The translations under genes were made by a program, and so were the position numbers. 64,000 bases of DNA from NCBI RefSeq assembly GCF_016907795.1, contig NZ_JAFBCR010000001.1, forward strand, positions 868,001 through 932,000, in the 5' to 3' direction. The stretch's first letter is position 1; each line of letters opens with the position of its first letter. This stretch comes from Kocuria palustris. Its GTDB lineage: Bacteria > Actinomycetota > Actinomycetes > Actinomycetales > Micrococcaceae. This document shows, one piece after another, positions 1-7,200 of this stretch. The notes beneath the pieces are model-generated. The model was not told the DNA's origin and did not search any database. It worked only from the letters and a program-made list of their open reading frames with translations.

Positions 1-476
1 TCGCCCACCCAGCCGCGCTCGCCCATGACGGAGGACATGTTGATGATCGAGCCGGTGCCGCGGGACATGAAGTGCTCCAGCACGGCCTTGGTGCCGTTGA
101 AGACGCCGCCGAAGTTGACGTCCATGACGGAGCGCCAGTCCTCGGTCTGCATCGACGAGATCAGCACGTCCTTGGAGATCCCGGCGTTGTTCACGACCAC
201 GTCGAGCTGCCCGAAGGCCTCGATCGCGCTGGCGGCCGCGGCCTTCATCTGCTCGAGGTCGGCCACATCGCCCTGCACGGCGATCGCCTCCACGCCGAGC
301 TCGCGGAGCTGCTCGACGGTCTCCTGCGCGGCCTCGGCGCCGGAGCGGTAGTTGACCGCCACGTCGAAGCCGTCCTGGGCCAGGCGCAGGCTCAGCGCGG
401 CGCCGATGCCGCGGGAGCCGCCCGTGACCAGGGCGGCCCGGCGCCCGGCGCCCTCGGTCTGGCTCTGCTCGCTCAT
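1..476 (-). CDS. SDR-family oxidoreductase, FabG-like (C-terminus outside window)
   Basis: A short-chain dehydrogenase/reductase, probably acting on a 3-oxoacyl or similar ketone with NAD(P)H. Seen: the cofactor loop TGGSRGIG near residues 19-26, the NNAG motif in VVNNAGIS, and the catalytic serine in IINMSS close to the window edge; the YxxxK motif lies beyond position 1. The start is ATG at 476, with GAGAGGA just upstream. It begins 46 bp after the FAD oxidoreductase stops, on the same strand, and is probably co-transcribed with it and with the KAS III-like gene. The substrate is not determinable; a FabG-type reductase fits the KAS-like neighbour. Only about 158 residues are visible. Confidence 0.88.
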   Translation of the reverse strand, partial: MSEQSQTEGAGRRAALVTGGSRGIGAALSLRLAQDGFDVAVNYRSGAEAAQETVEQLRELGVEAIAVQGDVADLEQMKAAAASAIEAFGQLDVVVNNAGISKDVLISSMQTEDWRSVMDVNFGGVFNGTKAVLEHFMSRGTGSIINMSSVMGERGWVG

Positions 477-522
477 CTGATTCCTCTCGGTTGCAGCTGA
501 CATGTGCTTCGGGTCCGGTCTT

Positions 523-2061
523 TCAGGAACCGGCCCGAGCGGCTTCGCGCAGCGACGACGGCCCGCCGAACGACGGCACGGCCCCGGGGAGCCCGTGGCG
601 CTCGGCGGCCAGCTCGGCGACGGCTCGGCCCGAGGTCAGGGCCCGCAGCGACGACTCGCCTTCCTCCGACCAGTGCCCCGCCAGCAGCAGGCCCTTGAGC
701 GGGGTGACGTGGGGCAGGCGCTTGGAGGCGGTCTGCGACGGGGTGTTCTCCCAGCCGTAGGCCGCTCCCCCGCGGTTGCCCGTCCAGCGCGCGTAGGTGG
801 CCGGCGTGGCGGTCTCCATCAGGTCGAATCTGTCGCGGAATCCCGGGAAGGCCGTCTCGACGGCGGCGATCATGTCCTCTGCCAGCTCGGGCTTGGCCGC
901 CGACCAGTCCCGGGACAGCTCGGCCGGCACCAGGCCGGTGATCGTCACCGAGTGCCTCCCGGCCGGGGCCATGCCGGGATCCACCAGGGTGGGCACCGAG
1001 GCCCAGAGCCCGCCGGGGCGCCCGTCCTGCAGCTCGGCCCAGGTCCGGCGGTGATCCCAGTGGCGGAAGACGATGTTCTCGTCGACCATGCCCAGCTGCT
1101 GCGGGTCGCCGTCGAAGCCGCCGAACAGCGTCACGGCGGAAGGGGCCAGCGTGTAGCGCTCCACGCGCCGCTTCCAGGACGCGGGCAGGGCGTCCCAGCC
1201 CACGAGCTCTGCCAGCAGCGCGGTGCCGTCGGAGGCGCCGATCACGGTCTCGGCCAGGATCTGCTCGCCGTCGGCCAGCTCCACGCCGGTCACGGCGCCG
1301 TCGGCGCTGAGCACGCGGGTGACCTCGGCGCCGGTGCGCAGCGTGCCGCCGGCCGATTCCAGCCCGCAGACGATCGCATCCACGAGGGACTGGAAGCCGC
1401 CGCGCGGGAACCATCCGCCGGTGTGGAAGGTCTCGAGCATCTGGTTGAACAGCAGGAAGGACAGCCGGTCGGGGCTCGAGCCCAGGTACGGCCAGATCGC
1501 TCCCATGACGGCGCGGGCGCGCTCGTCGTCCAGGTACGGCGCGATGGCCGACTGGACGGTCGAACGACGGTGCTCGAGCACGCGCGGGACGCGGGCCATC
1601 ACCGCCTCGATGTCCTCGGCGAGATCGAGGCGCTGAGGCATGGACGAGGTCTGCTCGTAGAGCTCGTGGCGCATCTCGAACAGCTCGGCCAGGCCACGGG
1701 CCTGAGCCGGGAACGCGTCCTGATGCGCGGCCAGGAAGTCCTCGCGCCCGGTGGGGGCGACCATCGAGAAGCCCGGCAGATCCACCCGGTAGATCTCGCC
1801 GAAGCGCTCGAAGACGACCTGATCGGCCACGCCCAGGTGCTCGAGCAGCAGGCCGATATAGGCCTCCGGCCGCGCCTCCACGGTCACGTGGACGGCCGGG
1901 TCGAAGGTGAAGCCGTCGCGGGTGAAGGAGCGGGCGCAGCCGCCGGGGCCGTCGGCCTTCTCCAGGACGACGACGTCCAGCCCGGCTCGGGCCAGCAGGG
2001 CTGCGGCGCTGAGCCCGGACAGGCCCGCGCCGATCACGATCGCATCGTGGCGGGCGCTCAT
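523..2061 (-). CDS. FAD-dependent oxidoreductase, phytoene desaturase (CrtI)-like
   Basis: A 512-residue flavoprotein of the CrtI/amine-oxidase type. Seen: an N-terminal dinucleotide loop VIGAGLSGLSAA at about residues 8-19, followed by LEKADGPGGCARSF, the family's FAD-binding signature, and a C-terminal GLLLAGHW-type FAD segment near residue 460. Such enzymes desaturate or isomerise polyprenoid or acyl chains, or reduce retinol-like polyenes. Its ATG overlaps the stop of the upstream KAS III-like gene (ATGA, 2058-2061), so translation is probably coupled. No phytoene synthase or other carotenoid gene is visible, so a carotenoid role is unproven; the KAS-like and SDR partners favour a fatty-acyl or polyene substrate. 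Substrate unknown. Confidence 0.85.
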   Translation of the reverse strand: MSARHDAIVIGAGLSGLSAAALLARAGLDVVVLEKADGPGGCARSFTRDGFTFDPAVHVTVEARPEAYIGLLLEHLGVADQVVFERFGEIYRVDLPGFSMVAPTGREDFLAAHQDAFPAQARGLAELFEMRHELYEQTSSMPQRLDLAEDIEAVMARVPRVLEHRRSTVQSAIAPYLDDERARAVMGAIWPYLGSSPDRLSFLLFNQMLETFHTGGWFPRGGFQSLVDAIVCGLESAGGTLRTGAEVTRVLSADGAVTGVELADGEQILAETVIGASDGTALLAELVGWDALPASWKRRVERYTLAPSAVTLFGGFDGDPQQLGMVDENIVFRHWDHRRTWAELQDGRPGGLWASVPTLVDPGMAPAGRHSVTITGLVPAELSRDWSAAKPELAEDMIAAVETAFPGFRDRFDLMETATPATYARWTGNRGGAAYGWENTPSQTASKRLPHVTPLKGLLLAGHWSEEGESSLRALTSGRAVAELAAERHGLPGAVPSFGGPSSLREAARAGS

Positions 2062-3158
2062 GCGTCCCGCCAGGTGCTCGCAGGAGCCGGCGCGGTCCAG
2101 TCCAGAGTGATCCCGGCCCAGATCCACTTGGTGGCCTCGACGCCGATCAGGCTGACGCGCTGGCCGACCTCGATCATGCCCGAGCGCCAGGCGTGATCGA
2201 GGAACAGCGGGACGGCGGCCGAGCCGCAGGCGCCGGTGTCGGCGAGGTTGTCGAAGACCTTGCCCTCGAGGGCCTTGAAGTCGGCGTTGAGCGTGCCCTG
2301 CTCCTCCATGGAGTCCAGCAGCCAGCCCACATTGCCCTCGGGGATCAGGCACCAGTCCAGATCGGCCGGTGTCGCCCCGGCGGCGGCCAGGGTCCCGGAC
2401 AGCGCCTCCAGGACCATCACGGGGGTGAACTCGCCTGCTCCGACCACGTCCACGCGCAGATCGACCAGGCGCTCGGCGCGCTGCTGCTCCACGAGCGGCT
2501 TGAACGTGCCTCCGCCCACGGCGTGGATGCCGGGCTTGCGGTTCCCGCCGATGGCCTGCTCGGCCCCGGGCTCGAGGCCCTTCGACTCGTCGTCGGAGGC
2601 CTCGACCACGATGGCGCCGGCGCCGTCGGAGAACATGTAGATCGGCACGCGGTCGCGCATGCGGATCTTCTCCTTGGGCATGGCCAGGTAGGTCCCGGCC
2701 AGCACCGGGGAGATGCACTCCGAGCCGATCACGAGTACGCGGCGCCGCGTGCCGGCCGCGATCTGCAGGCGCGCGATCTCCAGTGCCTGCACCGCGCCGG
2801 CACCGGCCGAGCGCAGCTCCATGGTCGAGACCTTCTCCAGCCCCAGCTGCTCCTGCACGTAGCCGACCGTGGGCGGCAGCGTGTACTCGGGGGTTCCGGT
2901 CGAGAGGATGATGCCGTCGATGTCCTCCGGGACCAGTCCCGCCGAGTCGAGGGCGCGATGAGCGGCCTTGGTCGCCATGTCGGCGTTGGACTCGCGGTGC
3001 TCGCCGGTGCGCGGGTCGATCAGCCAGAAGCGCTGCTGGATGGACAGCCCCTCCAGGACCTCGGCCGGCAGCTCGCCGGCCAGCTCCTCGATCACGTCGT
3101 TGCCGATGGGCTCGCCGGGCTGGTAGCCGCCGACGCCGGTGATCCGTGCTCGTGCCAT
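2058..3158 (-). CDS. KAS III (FabH)-like protein lacking the Cys-His-Asn triad
   Basis: A 366-residue thiolase-fold protein aligning along its whole length with 3-oxoacyl-ACP synthase III. By hand alignment to E. coli FabH, the catalytic Cys falls on Gly119 (SAGAGAVQAL), the His on Glu274 (IPEGNVG) and the Asn on Asp307 (ADTGACGSAAVP). The nucleotide-binding-like FSDGAGA segment and overall length are normal. The missing triad argues against ordinary decarboxylating condensation; a structural, acyl-transfer or altered role is possible. Start ATG 3158 follows GAGAGGACC. It heads a three-gene minus-strand run with the FAD oxidoreductase (ATGA overlap) and the SDR. Family membership is firm, function is not. 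Confidence 0.85.
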   Translation of the reverse strand: MARARITGVGGYQPGEPIGNDVIEELAGELPAEVLEGLSIQQRFWLIDPRTGEHRESNADMATKAAHRALDSAGLVPEDIDGIILSTGTPEYTLPPTVGYVQEQLGLEKVSTMELRSAGAGAVQALEIARLQIAAGTRRRVLVIGSECISPVLAGTYLAMPKEKIRMRDRVPIYMFSDGAGAIVVEASDDESKGLEPGAEQAIGGNRKPGIHAVGGGTFKPLVEQQRAERLVDLRVDVVGAGEFTPVMVLEALSGTLAAAGATPADLDWCLIPEGNVGWLLDSMEEQGTLNADFKALEGKVFDNLADTGACGSAAVPLFLDHAWRSGMIEVGQRVSLIGVEATKWIWAGITLDWTAPAPASTWRDA

Positions 3159-3965
3159 GGTCAGTGGGGTCCTCTCGGAGGTGCTCGGGTGGGGCTGGGT
3201 CTTCGGGCAGTGCCCATCAGTGGCCGCTGCAGGGGCGGTGCGGTGGAGCCTGGCGGACGCGCTGCGCGTCCTGCTTCCGGTCTGGGAGCCGCTCGCGGCC
3301 GGCTCGGTCAGGTGCGGGCTGCTGCCCGTGCTCCGGCGAGGCGCAGAGCGGCGCGGCTCGCGGCGGCTGCCGTCGGATCGGCGACGGCCTGCCGTGCCAC
3401 CGCCCCCGTCGCGTGCATGCCGGCGCCCTGTCCCTCGAGCGCTGTTGCCTGTCCAGCCATGCTGCAGCCTCCCTCTGGCCTGTGGTCCTGCTCGAGCGGT
3501 GTGCTCCACCGCCGTGCGGCACGGAGAGGGCACCGATGCACTGCACGCATCGACTGCGCCTGCCCGTCGAGCCCGCAGCCTCACCGGCTTCCGCGCCGCG
3601 CCCGCCTGGCGCACCCTTCCCAGGGGCGCCGTTGTTCGCGGGCGGTCCCGGCGCGGACGTCGCACCGCGGTCATCGCCCTGGATCAGGTGGGCTCGCGCG
3701 GCGCGAGGTTCCGGTCACTGCCGAACTCGAGTATTCATCGTGGCACGTCACGGGCCTGCGTCCAGTCTTAAGTGCATTTTCGCGGCGTGATTGTCCCCCG
3801 AGCGGGGAACGTGATCCCCCAGGAGTGTGGTCACCCCGTCTCGCCCGGACCGGACACGCCCCGTCACATCCCCGCCCGCGCCGCGCGCCCTCCCAGGCCG
3901 GTGCCCCACGATGAAGGGGATCTCGGCCTCCGCACGGCCGCCGCACCCCACCAGGAGGACAGGAC
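3159..3965. other. Gene-free divergent intergenic region
   Basis: About 800 bp between the divergent KAS III-like and NmrA-like genes. The open frames here are rich in Arg, Ala, Gly and Pro with no domain and no good ribosome site, so I do not call a gene. A relatively AT-rich patch near 3720-3790 could hold promoter sequence, but no clear -35/-10 pair stands out. Confidence 0.5.
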
Positions 3966-4889
3966 ATGGATCGCACGGACCGCACGCCCGCCCCGCAGCA
4001 GGACCGGCAGACGCGGGCCTCCGGAGCTCCGCGCACGATCGCCGTGATCGGCAGCACCGGGCAGCTCGGACGCAGCGCCGTCGAGGTCTTCGCCGCCCGC
4101 GGCCACCGCGTCCTGGCAGTGGCCCGCGGCCGGCAGACGGACCTGCCGGCCGGCGTCGAGGCCCGCGTGGCCGATGTGACGCGCCCGCAGACCCTGCCGG
4201 GGGCGCTCGGGGGCGCCGAGGCCGTGCACCTTTCCCTGAGCGGAGGCAATGATCCCGAGCAGATCCGCGCCGTCGAGGACGAGGGCGTGCGGCACGTGGC
4301 ACGGGCGGCCGGGCAGCTGGGCATCACCCGGATCTCGATGATCTCCGGCATGTACGCCCGCCCCGAGTTCGCCGATCACCCCGGCGAGGGAGCCAAGGTC
4401 CGCGCCGAGCAGCACCTGCTGGCCGCGCGCACACCGGCGACCGTCTTCCGACCGGCCTTCTTCGCCGAGACCCTCGAGTCCTTCGTGCAGAACGGGCGCG
4501 GCATGCTGCTGGGCCCGCAGCCGCACACCCTCCACCCCATCATCAGCGCAGACCTCATGAATGCGATCGCGCGCAGCTACGCCATGCCGCAGGCCCAGGA
4601 CCGCGTCTTCGAGGTCACCGGCCGCGAGCCCATGACGCTGAAGTCCGCGCTGCGCCGCTACCTGGAGGCCACCCGCCCCGGGGCCAAGGTCACCGCGATG
4701 CCGCTGTGGTTCATGAACCCCGTCAATCGCCTGTTCATGAAGGGCGGGCTGACCCGCGCCCTGGACACCATGGGACTCATGCAGGCCCACGGCGAGATCG
4801 CCGACCCGACGACCTACTTCCAGGTCTTCGGCGAGCAGACCACCCCGTTCGACACCTGGCTCGAGCAGCAGCCGGTGCGCAGCGCCTGA
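3966..4889 (+). CDS. NAD(P)H-binding NmrA-like family protein
   Basis: A 307-residue atypical SDR with a Rossmann fold. The dinucleotide loop is IGSTGQLGRS near residues 28-37, preceded by a hydrophilic tail of about 22 residues. The family includes NmrA redox sensors, quinone reductases and NAD(P)-dependent epimerases; the SDR catalytic Tyr-x3-Lys is not evident, so a sensor or quinone-reductase-like role is possible. Start ATG 3966 follows CAGGAGGACAGGAC. It is followed 103 bp later by the TRIC channel gene on the same strand. The substrate cannot be named. Confidence 0.8.
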   Translation: MDRTDRTPAPQQDRQTRASGAPRTIAVIGSTGQLGRSAVEVFAARGHRVLAVARGRQTDLPAGVEARVADVTRPQTLPGALGGAEAVHLSLSGGNDPEQIRAVEDEGVRHVARAAGQLGITRISMISGMYARPEFADHPGEGAKVRAEQHLLAARTPATVFRPAFFAETLESFVQNGRGMLLGPQPHTLHPIISADLMNAIARSYAMPQAQDRVFEVTGREPMTLKSALRRYLEATRPGAKVTAMPLWFMNPVNRLFMKGGLTRALDTMGLMQAHGEIADPTTYFQVFGEQTTPFDTWLEQQPVRSA

Positions 4890-4992
4890 GCCGCAGCCCC
4901 TGCGCGCTGTCGCCGCGCGCCGCGCTGATAGCCTCGGCGGGGCCGCAGACCGCGGCCCGTTGTCGTGTCGGCATCCCGACGAGGAGGCGGTC

Positions 4993-5802
4993 GTGCAGCT
5001 GCTGGACCCTGAGGCGGTCTTCCGCGCCGTCGACCTGGCGGGGGTGTTCGTCAACGCCGTGCTCGGCGGAGCGATCGCCCGCTCCCTGAAGCTGGACATC
5101 ATCGGCTTCCTGGTCCTGGCCGTGCTCTCCGGGCTGGGCGGCGGCATGATCCGCGATGTCCTGCTCCAGAACGGCAGGCCGGTGGCCCTCAGCGATCCGA
5201 CCTACCTCATCACCGCGCTGATCGGCACGGGCCTGATCTTCAACCTCCCGATCAAAGGCCGCTGGATGCACCGCGCCCTCTCGGCGGCGGATGCGCTGGC
5301 CCTGGGCTGCTGGGCCGCCACCGGCGCCTCCAAGGGGCTGGCCGCCGGGCTGGGCTGGATCCCGGCGATCATGCTGGGCATGATCACCGCGGTCGGCGGC
5401 GGCGCCGTGCGCGATGTCTGCATCGGCCGCGTCCCCGGCATCTTCGGCGGCAACACCCTCACGGCCACCACTGCGTTCGTCAGCGCGTTGACCATGGCCG
5501 CCGCGTGGGAGCTGGGTCGACCCAACTGGGGCATGGGGGCCGCGATCCTCCTGGCGGCCCTGCTGACCGTGCTCACGCGCACCCTGGGGTTGACGCTTCC
5601 GGGTCAGGGCGGCTGGGATGTCGGCTCGGCAGGGCGGCAGCTGGCCCGCACCGCCAGCGCCAAGAGGCCGCGGATCGTGGTGCACAAGGGTCGGCTGGGC
5701 CGGCAGCGCAGCCAGCGCAATGAGCAGGCCCGCACGGGGATGGTGCCCATCGTCCAGGTCGAGCGGGAGGACTCCGCCGCCTCGGACAAGGACGGCGACT
5801 GA
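4993..5802 (+). CDS. TRIC cation channel family (UPF0126) membrane protein
   Basis: A 269-residue integral membrane protein with two UPF0126/TRIC repeats, each holding the family's glycine-rich turn: GLGGGMIRDVLL and AVGGGAVRDVCIG. About seven hydrophobic segments end near residue 205, followed by a basic, charged cytoplasmic tail. Prokaryotic TRIC proteins form trimeric monovalent-cation channels. I chose GTG 4993 because GAGGAGG lies five bases before it; the upstream in-frame ATG at 4960 has no such site. The tail is longer than in minimal family members. Confidence 0.88.
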   Translation: MQLLDPEAVFRAVDLAGVFVNAVLGGAIARSLKLDIIGFLVLAVLSGLGGGMIRDVLLQNGRPVALSDPTYLITALIGTGLIFNLPIKGRWMHRALSAADALALGCWAATGASKGLAAGLGWIPAIMLGMITAVGGGAVRDVCIGRVPGIFGGNTLTATTAFVSALTMAAAWELGRPNWGMGAAILLAALLTVLTRTLGLTLPGQGGWDVGSAGRQLARTASAKRPRIVVHKGRLGRQRSQRNEQARTGMVPIVQVEREDSAASDKDGD

Positions 5803-5828
5803 GCGCACTCACCTGCCGCCGCCCGGGC

Positions 5829-6626
5829 TCAGCGCCCGCCTGAGGCCAGCAGTCGCAGGCCCTCCTGCCGGCGCTGCAGCACGATCTCCAGGATCTCCTC
5901 GGCCACTGCGTCCTCGACGAGCAGCGGCGCCGAGATCCGCTCGGCTCCGGCGTCCGCGGCCCGGTCGTGGAACTGCCCCGGCGCCAGCAGGAACGACGCC
6001 GCCGTGACCGGCCGCCCCGTCTGCTTCCGCACCGCCTCCACGGCCTCCGGCGCCGATGGCTGCGCGGCCGAGACGAAGCCCGTCTCCACGGGGCGCTCCA
6101 GACGCCCCGCGAGATCCTGCGCCTGGGCGCGGACATCGGCCACCGCGCGCGCGTCGGAGGAACCGGCGGCGATCAGCACGATCGGATCCTGGCTGCGCTC
6201 GCCTGCCCCGGCCGCGGCGTGACCGTCTTCGGCCGCAGCGGGCTCCTGCTCAGCCTCCGCCAGCCGGCGCGCGAGCAGCGTGGAGAGCCGCGGATCCGGT
6301 CCCAGAGCACCGACGACGACATGGTGCGGCCGCCCGTGCACGGCCAGCTCAAGATCGTGGTGCACGTGGTAGCCGGCGGACAGCAGCAGGGGCACGATCA
6401 CGACCGGGCGATCAGCTAGCTCGGCGCATCGCTGAGCGACATCCGGGGCCTGCACGTCGACCCAGGTCTCGACCACCTCGGTTCCCGGCAGCAGGCGCCC
6501 GACCTGCTCGGTGATCCGTGCCGTGGCGCGCTGAGCCGTCGGCGAGCGCGAGCCGTGCGCGCACAGCAGCAGGACGGGGTCGACCTCGGACCGGGGTCCA
6601 GGGGCTCCGGCGCCCCGCGCGCTCAC
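5829..6626 (-). CDS. Sirohydrochlorin chelatase (CbiX/SirB family)
   Basis: A 265-residue protein with two CbiX-type chelatase halves. The N-terminal half opens with LLLCAHGSRSP, the metal-binding His motif, and contains VPLLLSAGYHVHHDL, where a second His is expected. The C-terminal half (about residues 150-255) repeats the fold with IVLIAAGSSDA and is more divergent. It would insert Fe2+ into sirohydrochlorin to give siroheme, the NirB cofactor. The GTG start at 6626 overlaps the nirD stop (GTGA), so the two are translationally coupled. A cobaltochelatase role is possible in principle, but no cobalamin gene is nearby and the nitrite reductase context favours siroheme. Confidence 0.85.
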   Translation of the reverse strand: MSARGAGAPGPRSEVDPVLLLCAHGSRSPTAQRATARITEQVGRLLPGTEVVETWVDVQAPDVAQRCAELADRPVVIVPLLLSAGYHVHHDLELAVHGRPHHVVVGALGPDPRLSTLLARRLAEAEQEPAAAEDGHAAAGAGERSQDPIVLIAAGSSDARAVADVRAQAQDLAGRLERPVETGFVSAAQPSAPEAVEAVRKQTGRPVTAASFLLAPGQFHDRAADAGAERISAPLLVEDAVAEEILEIVLQRRQEGLRLLASGGR

Positions 6627-6964
6627 GGGCGCAGCGCCACGACGACCCGGCCCTGCGGGGAGACGGTCGCGTCGTGGACGGGCAGCTCGTAGGCATCGGT
6701 CGTGAGGCACTGGCCCGTGCGCAGGTCGTAGACCTCCTTGTAGAGCGGGGAGGCGATCGTGGGGGTCCCGTCGAGCGTGGCGCCCACGATCCCGCGGGCG
6801 ATCACGAGCGCGCCCGAGCGGGGATCGGCGTGATCCACCGCGGCCACAGTGTCGTCCGGCAGCCGGAAGACGGCCATCTGGCGGCCCTCGACCAGGGCGA
6901 CCTCGCCCCAGCCGGTCTCCAGGTCCTCGAGGCGGCATATCTCGACGGCGGTCGTGGCGCTCAT
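6623..6964 (-). CDS. nirD: Nitrite reductase [NAD(P)H] small subunit NirD
   Basis: A 113-residue Rieske-like beta protein of the NirD family, the small subunit of cytoplasmic assimilatory nitrite reductase. Seen: ICRLEDLETGWGEVALVEG at the N-terminus and ASPLYKEVYDLRTGQCL in the position of the second Rieske loop; the Cys/His cluster ligands are absent, as usual for NirD. Start ATG 6964. It is transcribed away from nirB, which starts 236 bp off on the other strand, rather than following it in a nirBD operon, and is coupled to the chelatase downstream. Confidence 0.9.
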   Translation of the reverse strand: MSATTAVEICRLEDLETGWGEVALVEGRQMAVFRLPDDTVAAVDHADPRSGALVIARGIVGATLDGTPTIASPLYKEVYDLRTGQCLTTDAYELPVHDATVSPQGRVVVALRP

Positions 6965-7200
6965 GATGCGGCTCCTTGCCTGGGTCCTCGGGCGCGGCGA
7001 GCGCCGTGCCCGGTGTGCGAGCCCTCCGCAGGAGGCCTCGAAGGGCGCCGCGAGCTCGGCGCGGCCCTGTCCCGAACCGTACCCGCAGGCCGCTGCCGCG
7101 CGCAGGTCCCGCAGCATCTGAAGGCAACTGAGGTCCTCCTTGCCCGGGGGCGCGTGGTCTGATCGGAACGAGCCCACCCGCGATGCGAAGGAAGCCACTC
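6965..7200. promoter_or_regulatory. Divergent nirD/nirB control region
   Basis: This 236-bp gap separates the outward-facing nirD (minus) and nirB (plus) genes and must carry both promoters. I see AAGGAAG as the nirB ribosome site (7191-7197), but no unambiguous -35/-10 pair or regulator palindrome. One shared control region would let a nitrogen or redox regulator set both directions together. This is inferred from gene order. Confidence 0.5.

Noticed and set aside
502-2196. Plus-strand open frame opposite the FAD oxidoreductase
   Set aside because: Antisense shadow; the minus-strand protein has clear FAD motifs.
3139-3790. Overlapping plus-strand open frames in the first large gap
   Set aside because: Arg/Ser/Pro/Cys-rich with no domain and no ribosome site; treated as non-coding.
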